Positions 53,765 through 64,000 of a stretch of 64,000 bases of DNA are shown in pieces. Position numbers and translations under genes: made by a program. The notes beneath the pieces were generated by a model that made no database searches, had not been told where the DNA came from, and saw only the letters and a list, made by a program, of their open reading frames with translations. The DNA is from Mesorhizobium sp. B4-1-3 (GTDB lineage: Bacteria; Pseudomonadota; Alphaproteobacteria; Rhizobiales; Rhizobiaceae), in assembly GCF_006439355.1 (NCBI RefSeq), contig NZ_VFTG01000005.1:1-64000 (forward strand). The letters run 5' to 3'. Position 1 is the stretch's first letter. Each line of letters opens with the position of its first letter.

Positions 53765-55018
53765 GTGCGGAAGGCAATGTTGCCTCATGCCGTCGGCCGA
53801 CATATGGATCGCCGGCAGGAGCAGGGCGGGGCGGTGAAGAAGGACGGGCACGAGACGTTCGAGGAAATGGTCGGCCTCGCCGGCTCGCCGCTCGGCCGTA
53901 TTCGGCTTCTTGCCGCTAACCGGGCCAACCGGACCAGAACCAAAATCAAGGCGTGGACGCGGGCACGGCTGCCCTTCATCCTTCCGGCGCGCGGGCTGCT
54001 CTCAGGCCTCGACGGCGGCATCGACATGCCTTCACGTCTTCAGTCGCGATCCGCTGATCCTCTATGTACCTGTCGGCGGCCGGCGTCCGCTCTACGCGCT
54101 CGCCGCCTTTGCCGACGTCTTGTGCCACGGCGCGCTACCTTCCTTCTGATGCCGAACTGGACGCTGGAACGACCTGCCGTCGTCGAGCAGATACGCAAGG
54201 ATCTCGTCTGGTTCGCCAAGGTCTGCCCCAATCATGAGCTCATCTTCCTCTGCAACACGGAGGAAGAGCGACGCCTGATCGCAGGCGTTGGCGGCACAGC
54301 GATCTTCTCCAACCACAATTTGGTGATTTCGGAAGACGTCTTCCGGCCGCTGCCCGACGTGCCGGTCGAGTTCGATGCCGTCTACAATGGCCGCATCTCG
54401 CATACCAAGCGGCACTACCTGGCTTTCGAGATCGAAAGACTGGTCCACGTGACATCCTCGATCGGCGAATTGCCGCCAGCCGGCGACCGCGCCTTCCTCC
54501 GCCGCCTGCAGGCCCAATCGCCGCTTCACAGCATCGCCAATCCGCTTGTCGACGGCCTGCCCGGCAGGTTGACCTCCGTCGAGGTCAACCATGTCTACAA
54601 CCGGGCCGCGGTCGGCCTGTGCTTGTCCGCCGTCGAAGGGGCGATGTATTCCAGCATGGAGTATCTGCTGGCCGGCCTGCCGATCGTCTCGATGCCGAGC
54701 ATCGGCGGCCGAGACGTCTATTTCGATCCGGACTACTGCATTATCGGCGAACCGGAGCCGGTCGCGATCCGCGGCGCGGTCGAGCGGCTTCGCGACCGCG
54801 CCATACCACGGGAGGAGATTCGCGGCCGCACGCTTGAAAGGGTAAAGGCGGAACGGCTGGAATTGATGGCCTATCTGTCGGCGCTTAAGCAAGGGATGGG
54901 AAGCGATGATCCGCCCTTCTCCGAATGGCCGTTCGCCGGCACCTCCGGGCTGACGCGCTGGGCCTCGGTGCGCGCGCACCTGCGCGAGATTGCCGCGATC
55001 TCATCGAGCAAGATTTGA
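53765..55018 (+). CDS. Glycosyltransferase with two compensating frameshifts
   Basis: A GT-B-like glycosyltransferase (417 codons) with DPDYCIIGEPEPVAIRGAVE and SAVEGAMYSSMEYLLAGLPI, the donor-site E-x7-E region, in its C-terminal half. Between about 54025 and 54140 the frame reads an arginine-rich stretch (SRLQSRSADPLCTCRRPASA), whereas the alternative frame gives sensible sequence: DPLILYVPVGGRRPLYALAA, FADVLCHGA, before returning to LLMPNWTLERPAV. Two indels with opposite sign therefore scramble roughly 38 residues. The product may be dead or sequencing may be at fault. The start is also uncertain (GTG 53833 is plausible). It sits between mutS and maeB, whose pairing is usual without it. 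Confidence 0.72.
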   Translation: MRKAMLPHAVGRHMDRRQEQGGAVKKDGHETFEEMVGLAGSPLGRIRLLAANRANRTRTKIKAWTRARLPFILPARGLLSGLDGGIDMPSRLQSRSADPLCTCRRPASALRARRLCRRLVPRRATFLLMPNWTLERPAVVEQIRKDLVWFAKVCPNHELIFLCNTEEERRLIAGVGGTAIFSNHNLVISEDVFRPLPDVPVEFDAVYNGRISHTKRHYLAFEIERLVHVTSSIGELPPAGDRAFLRRLQAQSPLHSIANPLVDGLPGRLTSVEVNHVYNRAAVGLCLSAVEGAMYSSMEYLLAGLPIVSMPSIGGRDVYFDPDYCIIGEPEPVAIRGAVERLRDRAIPREEIRGRTLERVKAERLELMAYLSALKQGMGSDDPPFSEWPFAGTSGLTRWASVRAHLREIAAISSSKI

Positions 55019-55152
55019 CTGCCGCCGGTACCGCGGAGGAACACCGTCACTGCCCCGCTTGGCGGTTTACAGCGCTGCCGTGTAGCCTTAATCCGAAGAC
55101 ATAAACACGCGCCTGCCTCAAGGGTGCGCGAAGGTGAGGAAACCAAAGCATC

Positions 55153-57432
<2,280 letters not shown>

Positions 57433-57510
57433 CGAGCAGCCGGCACGTCGAAGGCACTTCCCAAGCTTTGGCCGTTCCGGACGGGGCAGTTCACGCTTTC
57501 TGGAATTGCC

Positions 57511-57542
57511 AAACAAAAGGCCCGCGGCATCGCCGCGGGCCT
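57511..57542 (-). terminator. Intrinsic terminator of the porin gene
   Basis: An 11-bp GC stem AGGCCCGCGGC / GCCGCGGGCCT (57518-57528 and 57532-57542) with a 3-base loop, followed on the minus strand by TTTTGTTT. It lies 21 bp beyond the porin stop. Confidence 0.9.
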
Positions 57543-57563
57543 CCCGTCGAGATCGTTAGGCGA

Positions 57564-58682
57564 TCAGAAGTTACGCTGGAAGCGGACGATGCCACCCCAG
57601 CTGTTCTTCTTGTCGGCCTTGGTGAAGTTGAAGTCGTCGGCCTGGCCGAATTTGCCGTCATGATAGTAGTCGACTTCGGTCGTGACCGTGAAGCCGGGAA
57701 CGGGCGTGTAGGCCACGTTAGCCGCGACGGCGAAGTTCTTGGCGTCGTCGGCCGAAACCTGGAGGTTGAAGGCGGTCTTCGGATCGAACTTGTACGTGCC
57801 GCCGCCCCAGACGGCCCAATTGCCGCCCCACGGCTTGTAGAAGCCGCGACCCCTGGCGTGGTCGACGAAATTGTCGTCGGTGCCATAGCCGCCCATGAGG
57901 AACAGCGACAGGTCCTTGGTGATGTTGACGTCCAGGCGAACCTTGCCGGCCACTTCCTCGTAGTTGCTGTCATAGGCGACGACGCCTGTGATCGCGCCCC
58001 AGTCGCCCTTATACTTCAGGCCGCCGACGACATGCGGAACGTAGCTGTCGATCGTGCCGGCGATGAGGACGGTGCTGCCGCTGGTGACGTCCGCGCCCTG
58101 CTCAAGCGAAACCACGCCCGAAAAGCCGCTGCCGGCGTCGAAATAGTAGCTGACAACGTTGGTGACCTTGATGCCGTACGGGATGATCGTATCCTGCACG
58201 ACGTTGCCGGCATAGCCGATGAACTGGTCGTAAGGCGTCTCGTCCACACCGACGCGCAGGCCGCCGAGCTGGACCCAGCCGAATTCCAGGTTCACCGCCG
58301 ACGCGCCGTTCTTGAAGTTGAAGCGGGTCTCGGTATAGGTCTTCAACGTGCCGAGCTCGGTCTCCTGGCCAGTCCAGGTCCTCAGCGCGAAACGGGCGTT
58401 CTTGTTCCAGCTGTTCTGCGAATCGCCGTCCATGACGTCGGTCGTCTTGCGGCCGTCCAAAGTGCCGGGATCGCCGAAGCCGGCGTCATAGCGGATGTAG
58501 CCGCCGACGCGTAGGCAAGTCTCGGTGCCGGGGATGTAGAAGTAGCCGGCGCCATAGACGTCGCAGATCTTGACGTATTCGGCCGGTTCCGGCTCGGCGA
58601 CGGTCACCGCGTCGGCGGCGCGCGCGCCCGAAACTGCGATCAGAGCCGCAGCGGAGCCGAGAAGAAGGCTCTTGATGTTCAT
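57564..58682 (-). CDS. Outer-membrane porin (Porin_2 family)
   Basis: 16-strand beta-barrel general porin of Rhizobiales. 372 residues. Signal peptide [20 protein letters not shown] then [20 protein letters not shown], the N-terminal cysteine-containing start of this family, followed by [20 protein letters not shown]. The alternating pattern of short strands continues to the C-terminal Phe in [10 protein letters not shown], a beta-barrel insertion signal. Start ATG 58682. A strong terminator follows. Confidence 0.95.
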   Translation of the reverse strand: MNIKSLLLGSAAALIAVSGARAADAVTVAEPEPAEYVKICDVYGAGYFYIPGTETCLRVGGYIRYDAGFGDPGTLDGRKTTDVMDGDSQNSWNKNARFALRTWTGQETELGTLKTYTETRFNFKNGASAVNLEFGWVQLGGLRVGVDETPYDQFIGYAGNVVQDTIIPYGIKVTNVVSYYFDAGSGFSGVVSLEQGADVTSGSTVLIAGTIDSYVPHVVGGLKYKGDWGAITGVVAYDSNYEEVAGKVRLDVNITKDLSLFLMGGYGTDDNFVDHARGRGFYKPWGGNWAVWGGGTYKFDPKTAFNLQVSADDAKNFAVAANVAYTPVPGFTVTTEVDYYHDGKFGQADDFNFTKADKKNSWGGIVRFQRNF

Positions 58683-59055
58683 TTTCTTGAATCTCCAGTC
58701 AAAGGTTCAAGACAGGCCTGACATGCCGTTCGGCTTTTGCCACCCCCGTCCCCATCGTTGAAAAAGTCGCGCACCGGCGCCGCTTCTTCGCCTTGGACAT
58801 GGCTTAATCGGCCGTCACGTACAACAGAGATTGTGTCTGAAAGGCGGCTTTTTGACTCTTAGGAAGGTCTTGTTGCCCAAATATCACGTCATATATTTGT
58901 AAAAATGGCACATACTGCACAATATATACAATCGGAACGCGAAGAAATGCATAAGAGTGTGCCAAATGTGCCAAATATTACAGATTCATGACAATAAATT
59001 ATTCGGCTAAGATTTTGGGCCCGGGTTACGCGAAAAGACGACTCCGGCAGAAAGG
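58683..59055. other. Porin upstream region, AT-rich segment
   Basis: 373 bp without a supported gene. The region 58850-59000 is clearly less GC-rich than the rest (runs such as ATATATTTGT and TATACAATC, AATATTACAG), unlike either neighbour. It carries the porin promoter somewhere near 58683-58800; I see no motif strong enough to place it. Confidence 0.5.
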
Positions 59056-59754
59056 TCAAGAGAGGGCGCGGGCGGCGTGGGTCACGTCCTCGACCATGTC
59101 TTCCCTCAGCATCTCGATGGGGATACGGCCGCCGAGCTCGGGCGAGGGTCGGCTCAGCCAGAACCAGGCAAGCCTCGGGTTGGCGATCGCCGAAAGCACG
59201 TCGCCGATCCCCGCAACCGGCCTGCCATCGACGAACTGAGCCAAGGGGAAGACATGCTTGCGGCCGCCCTTGCGCAGGGCGACGACCTCGCCCCGCCTTT
59301 GCCAGCGATGCAGCGTGGAACGCGGGATGCGCAGCTTCTCCTCCAGATGGGTCGAACCTGCGACCTCGCCGGCCCAATCCTCGATCAGCATCGATTGGAG
59401 CTCCGCGGCCCGCTCGGCGATAGGCCTTCCCGATTCCGGCTTGGAAAACATGCCCGCAAAGGCAGGGACGGACATGGCCGAACCGTCGCTCGCAAGTCTC
59501 TCTGCGATTATTCGGAAAAAATCGGATGCAAGGCCGCCCCAGTCGCCCTTGAAGGAACCGACCGCGAGGCGCTGTCCTTGTGGTAGGAAGGGAAGGGCCG
59601 CAGCTACGTGGCCGGCAACGTTGCTGGCCGACGCCAGCGCCTCGGTGTCGAGCAGGACACCGTGCTTGGTCAGGGCCTGTTGCACTGCTTCGGCCACCAG
59701 GCCTGCCAAGGCCTCTCGTGAAATCCCTTCAGACGGGCTCTGGAATCTGGTCAT
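59056..59754 (-). CDS. DUF2384/Xre-antitoxin-like protein
   Basis: 232 residues. The C-terminal part, GIGDVLSAIANPRLAWFWLS then RIPIEMLREDMVEDVTHAAR, resembles the MbcA/ParS/Xre antitoxin C-terminal domain. A helix-turn-helix-like stretch (LRIPRSTLHRWQRRGEVVAL) and GGRKHVFPLAQF precede it. The N-terminal 90 residues are unrecognised. RES-type toxins usually accompany such antitoxins, but none is encoded next to it: 59755-59984 has no gene. It may be an orphan DNA-binding protein. Start ATG 59754. Confidence 0.65.
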   Translation of the reverse strand: MTRFQSPSEGISREALAGLVAEAVQQALTKHGVLLDTEALASASNVAGHVAAALPFLPQGQRLAVGSFKGDWGGLASDFFRIIAERLASDGSAMSVPAFAGMFSKPESGRPIAERAAELQSMLIEDWAGEVAGSTHLEEKLRIPRSTLHRWQRRGEVVALRKGGRKHVFPLAQFVDGRPVAGIGDVLSAIANPRLAWFWLSRPSPELGGRIPIEMLREDMVEDVTHAARALS

Positions 59755-59984
59755 GCATTTATCTTGTGGCCGCGCTCCTCCCCAAGCGCTGGCGGTTGCT
59801 GAAATCTATAGCGGAAAGCAAAAATCGCGACGACGACAGGCATCGCGGCCTGGCAGCTTGCTGGCTTGCATCTTCACACCCCTGGTTTGGCGTGCCGAAA
59901 TGTCAGTCGCGGAACGCCCACAATGCCTCTATGAGCGCTCTGTGACAGGCGTGCGACAAGCAAGCCGCGGGGTCGAAGCCGTCG

Positions 59985-60977
59985 CTAAAGCAGCCCTGCC
60001 TGCTCGGCCTCGCGGCGCAGATTCTGGCGTGGACGCGGGCCGATCTGCTGGATCACCAGCCCGGCGGCCAGCGAGCCGAGGTCGCCGCAATCCTTGAGGC
60101 TGCGGCCGGTCGTGTAGCCGTAAAGGAAGCCGGCGGCGTAGAGGTCGCCGGCGCCGGTCGTGTCGACCAGTTCCTTTATCTTCGTCGCCTGGATAGTGAC
60201 GGTCTCGTCGCCGCGCACGATCACCGAGCCTTTTTCAGAACGGGTAACGGCGGCAATTCTGCAATCCTTGCGGATGGCGGCGAGCGCCTCCTCGAAGGAA
60301 GCGGTCTGGTAGAGCGATTTGATCTCATGGCTGTTGGCAAAGACGATGTCAACGGTGCCCGACCGCATCAGCTCGAGGAATTCGTCGCGGTAGCGGTCGA
60401 CGCAGAAGGAATCCGACAGCGTCATCGACACTTCGCGCCCCGCCGCATGCGCCAGCTTTGCGGTCTGGCGGATAGCCTCCTTGGCGCGCGGCGGATCCCA
60501 AAGATAACCCTCGAAATAGGTCACCTTGGCGCCGGCGGCCTTATCGGCCTCGACATCTTCCGGGCCAAGCTCGACGCAGGCGCCGAGGTAGGTGTTCATC
60601 GAACGCTCGCCGTCGGGGGTGACGAAGATCATCGAGCGCGCCGTCGGGGGGGCGCCCTCGAGCGGCCTAGTGTCGAAGGCAACGCCTTGGGCGTGGATGT
60701 CATGGGTGTAGATGTCGCCAAGCGCGTCGTTCGACACCTTGCCGAAGAAGGCGGCGCGCCCGCCGAGACTGGCGACCCCGGCGGCCGTGTTGCCGGCGCT
60801 GCCGCCGGAAGCTTCGATCGCCGGTCCCATGCGGCTGTAAAGCAATTCGGCGCGCCGGGCGTCGATGAGGTTCATCGCCCCCTTTATGATGCCGTTGGTC
60901 TCGAGAAAGGCTTCGTCGCACTGCGCGATGATGTCGACAATGGCATTGCCGATGCAAAGCACGTCATATTCCGGCAT
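59985..60977 (-). CDS. Adenosine kinase / PfkB family sugar kinase
   Basis: Phosphorylates adenosine (or a related nucleoside/sugar) with ATP. 330 residues. PfkB signature 1 is SGGSAGNTAAGVASLGGRAA (about residue 55), signature 2 is ELVDTTGAGDLYAAGFLYGY with the catalytic Asp. FEGYLWDPPRAKEAIRQTAK and NSHEIKSLYQ fit the adenosine kinase branch of bacteria. Start ATG 60977; the upstream open frame to 61013 is ignored. Alone on its strand. Confidence 0.9.
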   Translation of the reverse strand: MPEYDVLCIGNAIVDIIAQCDEAFLETNGIIKGAMNLIDARRAELLYSRMGPAIEASGGSAGNTAAGVASLGGRAAFFGKVSNDALGDIYTHDIHAQGVAFDTRPLEGAPPTARSMIFVTPDGERSMNTYLGACVELGPEDVEADKAAGAKVTYFEGYLWDPPRAKEAIRQTAKLAHAAGREVSMTLSDSFCVDRYRDEFLELMRSGTVDIVFANSHEIKSLYQTASFEEALAAIRKDCRIAAVTRSEKGSVIVRGDETVTIQATKIKELVDTTGAGDLYAAGFLYGYTTGRSLKDCGDLGSLAAGLVIQQIGPRPRQNLRREAEQAGLL

Positions 60978-61241
60978 CAAAATCTCCGCCAAGGACTGCC
61001 GGCGATCTGGCATGCCGGCCGGGCGCGGGTCTAGCGAGTTGGCGCTGCTTTGCCTACCCCGAAAATCGCCTTCGTCTTCCGTGACGCCGACCTCGGCGTC
61101 GATTGTTCGCCGGCTGCGGCAGCGTTCGCGTCGAACTGGCTCATATCAGCGGCGGCGCCAGCGACTATGGTTCCGCCGCGATCGAAACGTCTTTGCGGCG
61201 TGGTGAGCTACAACCGGATCGTTCCGCAACGGAAGGCAGAA

Positions 61242-62144
61242 ATGTCCGAAAAGACCGAAACGTCCACCGACCTCGCGCTGCTCGGCGTGCTGGCGGTGCT
61301 GTGGGGCGCTTCCTACACCTTCATCAAGATCGGCGTCGAGACGATCCCGCCCGTCACCTTCATCGCCGCCCGGACGCTGATCGCCGGGGCTATTCTCCTC
61401 ACCGTCATCCGCTGGCGCGGCCTTGCCATGCCCGCCGACGCGGCGACATGGCGCCGCTTCGCCTTCCAGGCCTGTCTCAACAGCGTCGTTCCGTTCACGC
61501 TGATCGCCGCCGCCGAGCGCTCGGTCGATGCCGGCCTTGCCACCATCCTCAACTCGACATCGCCGATCTTCACCTTCCTGCTGACGGCGTTGATCACGCG
61601 CCATGAGCCGGTCACGGCGCGCAAGCTCGTCGGTGTCGGCGCCGGCATCGTCGGCATCTGTCTCATCATCGGCACGCAGGCGCTCGGCGGGCTTGGCCAT
61701 CAATTGTGGGCGCAGCTTGCGATCGTCATCGCGACGGTCTCCTATGCCGGGGCGGCGATCTTCGGCCGCGGCTTCAAGGGCCTCGATCCGATGATACCCG
61801 CCGCGGGTTCGATGCTTTGCGGCGCCGTCATCCTTGTGCCGCTGAGTCTTGTCGTGGATCAGCCATGGACGCTTGCGCCGTCGGCTGCATCGATCCTGGC
61901 CCTGGTCGGCCTGTCGGTCTTCTCGACGGCGCTGGCCTTCGTCATCTATTTCCGCCTGATCCACACGCTGGGCTCGGTCGGCACCACCTCGCAGGCCTAT
62001 CTGCGCGTGCCGATCGGAGTCGGTATCGGCGCCGTTTTCCTCGGCGAGAGCCTCGGGGCCACGGCCTGGCTCGGCATGGCCTTCGTCGTCGCCGGCGTCG
62101 CCGCGATGACCATTCCGGCACGGCAGGTCAAGCTTGCGCGATAA
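61242..62144 (+). CDS. EamA (DMT superfamily) transporter
   Basis: Inner-membrane permease or exporter. 300 residues with ten membrane helices in two EamA repeats: LALLGVLAVLWGASYTFIKI begins the first, IVIATVSYAGAAIFGRGFKG the second. AERSVDAGLATILNSTSPIF is a family hallmark. Start ATG 61242 with GGAAGG about seven bases upstream; the frame extends to 61050 but the extra residues do not match. A palindromic repeat begins directly after the stop. Substrate unknown. Confidence 0.88.
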   Translation: MSEKTETSTDLALLGVLAVLWGASYTFIKIGVETIPPVTFIAARTLIAGAILLTVIRWRGLAMPADAATWRRFAFQACLNSVVPFTLIAAAERSVDAGLATILNSTSPIFTFLLTALITRHEPVTARKLVGVGAGIVGICLIIGTQALGGLGHQLWAQLAIVIATVSYAGAAIFGRGFKGLDPMIPAAGSMLCGAVILVPLSLVVDQPWTLAPSAASILALVGLSVFSTALAFVIYFRLIHTLGSVGTTSQAYLRVPIGVGIGAVFLGESLGATAWLGMAFVVAGVAAMTIPARQVKLAR

Positions 62145-62189
62145 TGCATGTCGCCCAAAAGTGCGAATCGGTTTTGGGATGACCGACAT
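62145..62189. repeat. Palindromic intergenic repeat, copy B
   Basis: TGCATGTCGCCCAAAAGTGCG...GGTTTTGGGATGACCGACAT matches the element at 28456-28504 in its arms (GCATGTCG / CGACAT and CCCAAAA / TTTTGGG). It starts at the EamA stop codon, as copy A starts at the hrpB stop. Confidence 0.75.
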
Positions 62190-62297
62190 CCCGCGAGACA
62201 AAAGCCAAGGCGCTCGACGCGACGCGCTTTGGTTGCGTCCGGCAAAGAGCCCGCCTATCTCGGGGGCGTCATTTCTCGATGAGGGCCTGGACCTGCC

Positions 62298-62993
62298 GTG
62301 ATCCTAGACGCCGCCCGCGCCGCCGCCAACCGGCTGTTCTCGCCTGAATTCCGCTCCGTCTTCCTGAAGACGCTGGGGCTGACGCTGCTCGCTCTGCTGG
62401 CGCTTTGGCTCGGCCTCGAGAGCCTGCTCGAATGGCTGGCCTGGCCATGGCTGCAAACGCTGCTCCCCGGTCTGCCATCCTGGGCCGGGTGGCTGGGCGG
62501 CATCATCGCCGGCATCGTTCTGGCTGTGGGACTGGCCTTGCTCGTCGCGCCGGTGACGGCGATCGTCGCCGGTCTCTTCCTCGACGATATTGCCGAAGTG
62601 GTCGAGCGCACCGACCATCCCAACGATCCGCCCGGCCGGCCCGTGCCCGCGCTGCATTCGCTGGTGCTGGCGATCAAATTCTTCGGCGTGGTGGTTCTCG
62701 GCAACATAGTCGCGCTGCTCTTGCTTCTGGTCCCGGGCATCAACATTGCCGCTTTTTTCATCGTCAACGGCTATCTGCTCGGCCGCGAATTCTTCGAGTT
62801 CGCCGCCATGCGTTTCCGCCCCGAGGCCGAGGCCAAGGCGCTGCGCCGCAAATATGCGGGTATGGTGTTCCTGGCCGGGCTGGTCATCGCCATGTTCCTG
62901 GCCGTGCCGCTGCTCAACCTTCTGACGCCGCTTTTCGCCGCCGCCATGATGGTGCATCTGCACAAGGCGGTCTCGGCGCGGGAGTCGGTCTAG
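62298..62993 (+). CDS. EI24/CysZ-like membrane protein
   Basis: 231 residues with about five hydrophobic stretches. Two are GWLGGIIAGIVLAVGLALLV and FFGVVVLGNIVALLLLLVPG, followed by INIAAFFIVNGYLLGREFFE, the typical EI24 pattern; AFAAAMMVHLHK-like end. The family includes CysZ, a sulfate transporter, but this member is short and no cys genes are near. Start GTG 62298. Its stop overlaps the end of the convergent gene by four bases. Confidence 0.85.
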   Translation: MILDAARAAANRLFSPEFRSVFLKTLGLTLLALLALWLGLESLLEWLAWPWLQTLLPGLPSWAGWLGGIIAGIVLAVGLALLVAPVTAIVAGLFLDDIAEVVERTDHPNDPPGRPVPALHSLVLAIKFFGVVVLGNIVALLLLLVPGINIAAFFIVNGYLLGREFFEFAAMRFRPEAEAKALRRKYAGMVFLAGLVIAMFLAVPLLNLLTPLFAAAMMVHLHKAVSARESV

Positions 62994-63799
62994 TCCTGCG
63001 GCTTGCCCTCCCGGAACAGCGCCTGCAGCTTGCCGAACGGCATCGCCGCCCGGGTAAAGCCGAAAGTGCCGTCCTGCTGGATTTCGCGCGCCGCCGTCTC
63101 CAGCATGCCATAGGCGAAATTGGTCAGCCACGGTCCGAGTGAAATGCGCTTGACGCCGGCCATGGCAAGGTCGGCGATGGTGAAACCGGGTCGGGCCATC
63201 ACGTTGACCGGCCGGCTCACCGACGAGCAGATCGTGCGCACCATTTCGACATCGCCGATGCCAGGCGCATAAAGCACGTCGGCGCCGGCCTTCTCGAAGG
63301 CCTGCAGCCGCTTGATCGTGTCGTCGAGGTCGGTTTTGCCCCACAGGAAATTCTCGGCCCGCGCGGTGAAGACGAAATCGTGCTTGAGCGCCCGGGCCGC
63401 CTCGACGGCGGCTGCGACGCGTTCCACGGCGTGCGAGAAGTCGTAGATCGGGTTGGCGGGGTCCCCGGTGTGGTCCTCGATCGAGCAGCCGGCGAGACCG
63501 GCGGCTTCCGCCGCGAAGATGGTCTCGGCGGCCTGTTCGGGGCTGTCGCCTTTGCCGCGCTCCAGATCGGCCGAAACCGGCAGGTCGGTCGCCGCAGTCA
63601 CTTCGCGGCAATGGTGGATCATGGCCTCGAAGGTCACGGCGCCGTCCGGCAGGCCGCGCGAGAAAGCGAAGCCGGCGCTGGTCGTAGCCAGCGCCTTGAA
63701 GCCGAAGGAAGCGAGAAGTTTGGTCGTGCCCACGTCCCAGGGGTTGGGCATGACGAAGGTGGAGGCATGCAGGTCGCGAAAAATCTTGCCCTTGTCCAT
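62990..63799 (-). CDS. Isocitrate lyase / PEP mutase superfamily enzyme
   Basis: 269 residues of the ICL/PEPM (beta/alpha)8 fold. Family patterns: FVMPNPWDVGTTKLLASFGF, ALATTSAGFAFSRGLPDGAV, LPVSADLERGKGDSPEQAAE (with metal-binding Asp), AAGLAGCSIEDHTGDPANPI, and DFVFTARAENFLWGKTDLDD. The members of this short subgroup are often annotated as oxaloacetate decarboxylase or methylisocitrate-lyase-like, but the substrate is open. Start ATG 63799. The last part of the window (63800-64000) holds no complete gene. Confidence 0.9.
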   Translation of the reverse strand: MDKGKIFRDLHASTFVMPNPWDVGTTKLLASFGFKALATTSAGFAFSRGLPDGAVTFEAMIHHCREVTAATDLPVSADLERGKGDSPEQAAETIFAAEAAGLAGCSIEDHTGDPANPIYDFSHAVERVAAAVEAARALKHDFVFTARAENFLWGKTDLDDTIKRLQAFEKAGADVLYAPGIGDVEMVRTICSSVSRPVNVMARPGFTIADLAMAGVKRISLGPWLTNFAYGMLETAAREIQQDGTFGFTRAAMPFGKLQALFREGKPQD

Positions 63800-63976
63800 G
63801 GCGGATCCTCAATCATGATCGCGGTTGTGCGCAGAAATCTATCGCGGTCGCTCGACTCGGGCAAACGAATGCGTCCGGCTCAGAAGCGTTTCTCGTTCTC
63901 TGCTGACAAACGCTTGATGGCGTCCGAATCCGCCACGTAGCGCGACGTTTGTCTGTTCCAACGGTAGGTGACGGAT

Positions 63977-64000
63977 ATGTCTTTTGACGATGCCTCGGGT
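63977..64000 (+). CDS. Possible start of a gene running off the window
   Basis: ATG 63977 follows AGGTGACGG about five to nine bases upstream and reads MSFDDASG to the window edge. Eight codons are too few to identify. Confidence 0.25.

Noticed and set aside
61050..61241. Upstream in-frame extension of the second EamA gene
   Set aside because: The 64 extra residues have no membrane helix or family match and ATG 61242 has a better ribosome site. A weak chance of a gene remnant remains.
62304..63812. 502-codon minus-strand frame over the EI24 gene and the PEP-mutase-like gene
   Set aside because: It is partly out of frame with the real minus-strand gene and partly antisense to the membrane protein gene.

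Overview
The window is high-GC DNA from an alphaproteobacterium of the Rhizobiales, most likely Mesorhizobium or a close relative. The evidence is an exoL-A-M-O-N-P succinoglycan-type gene block, an ActS/ActR (RegB/RegA) redox pair, glnD-murJ-trpS clustering, MmcB, a Porin_2 family porin and palindromic intergenic repeats of the kind common in rhizobia. Genus assignment is inference; no rRNA or complete tRNA gene is present. It reads as ordinary chromosome with a polysaccharide region and a few accessory patches.

Layout. 1-16 kb: exopolysaccharide region. The end of UDP-glucose dehydrogenase, two glycosyltransferases, a flippase and a low-GC acyltransferase-glycosyltransferase fusion are followed by a tightly overlapping exoLAMO-exoN-exoP run, which makes UDP-glucose, adds sugars to the lipid-linked repeat unit and controls polymerisation. 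Three promoters here carry TGC-N3-GCA palindromes, suggesting common control. Several fragments mark turnover: a phosphoribosyltransferase remnant, a tRNA-Thr-like 3' half and broken small ORFs.

16-20 kb: a metallophosphoesterase, a frameshifted and internally deleted acyltransferase, and prpE. 20.1-24.1 kb: the most unusual part, a compact set of lasso-peptide-type maturation genes (PqqD/RRE protein, B2 transglutaminase-like protease, HprK-like kinase) facing a nucleotidyltransferase and a formyltransferase-like enzyme. Next to them is a 28-30 residue peptide gene carrying the YxxPxLxxxG leader motif. No lasso cyclase (asparagine-synthetase-like) gene is present, so the product may be a non-lasso modified peptide. 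A DhaK remnant lies just beyond.

24-36 kb: PIG-L deacetylase, EamA transporter, hrpB, actS-actR, nhaA between two MITE-like repeats, mmcB, a deaminase, cueR, an L,D-transpeptidase and nfuA. 36-45 kb: a leftward block with a glycogen-debranching-like enzyme, usp, trpS, murJ and glnD. 45-50 kb: a copper module (copA under a 19-bp-spacer CueR-type promoter, then a DUF305 protein), followed by an aldo/keto reductase and an MBL hydrolase. 50-64 kb: a TetR/NTF2 operon with its own operator, mutS, a damaged glycosyltransferase, maeB, a porin, a DUF2384-like protein, adenosine kinase, an EamA transporter, a CysZ-like membrane protein and a PEP-mutase/isocitrate-lyase family enzyme.
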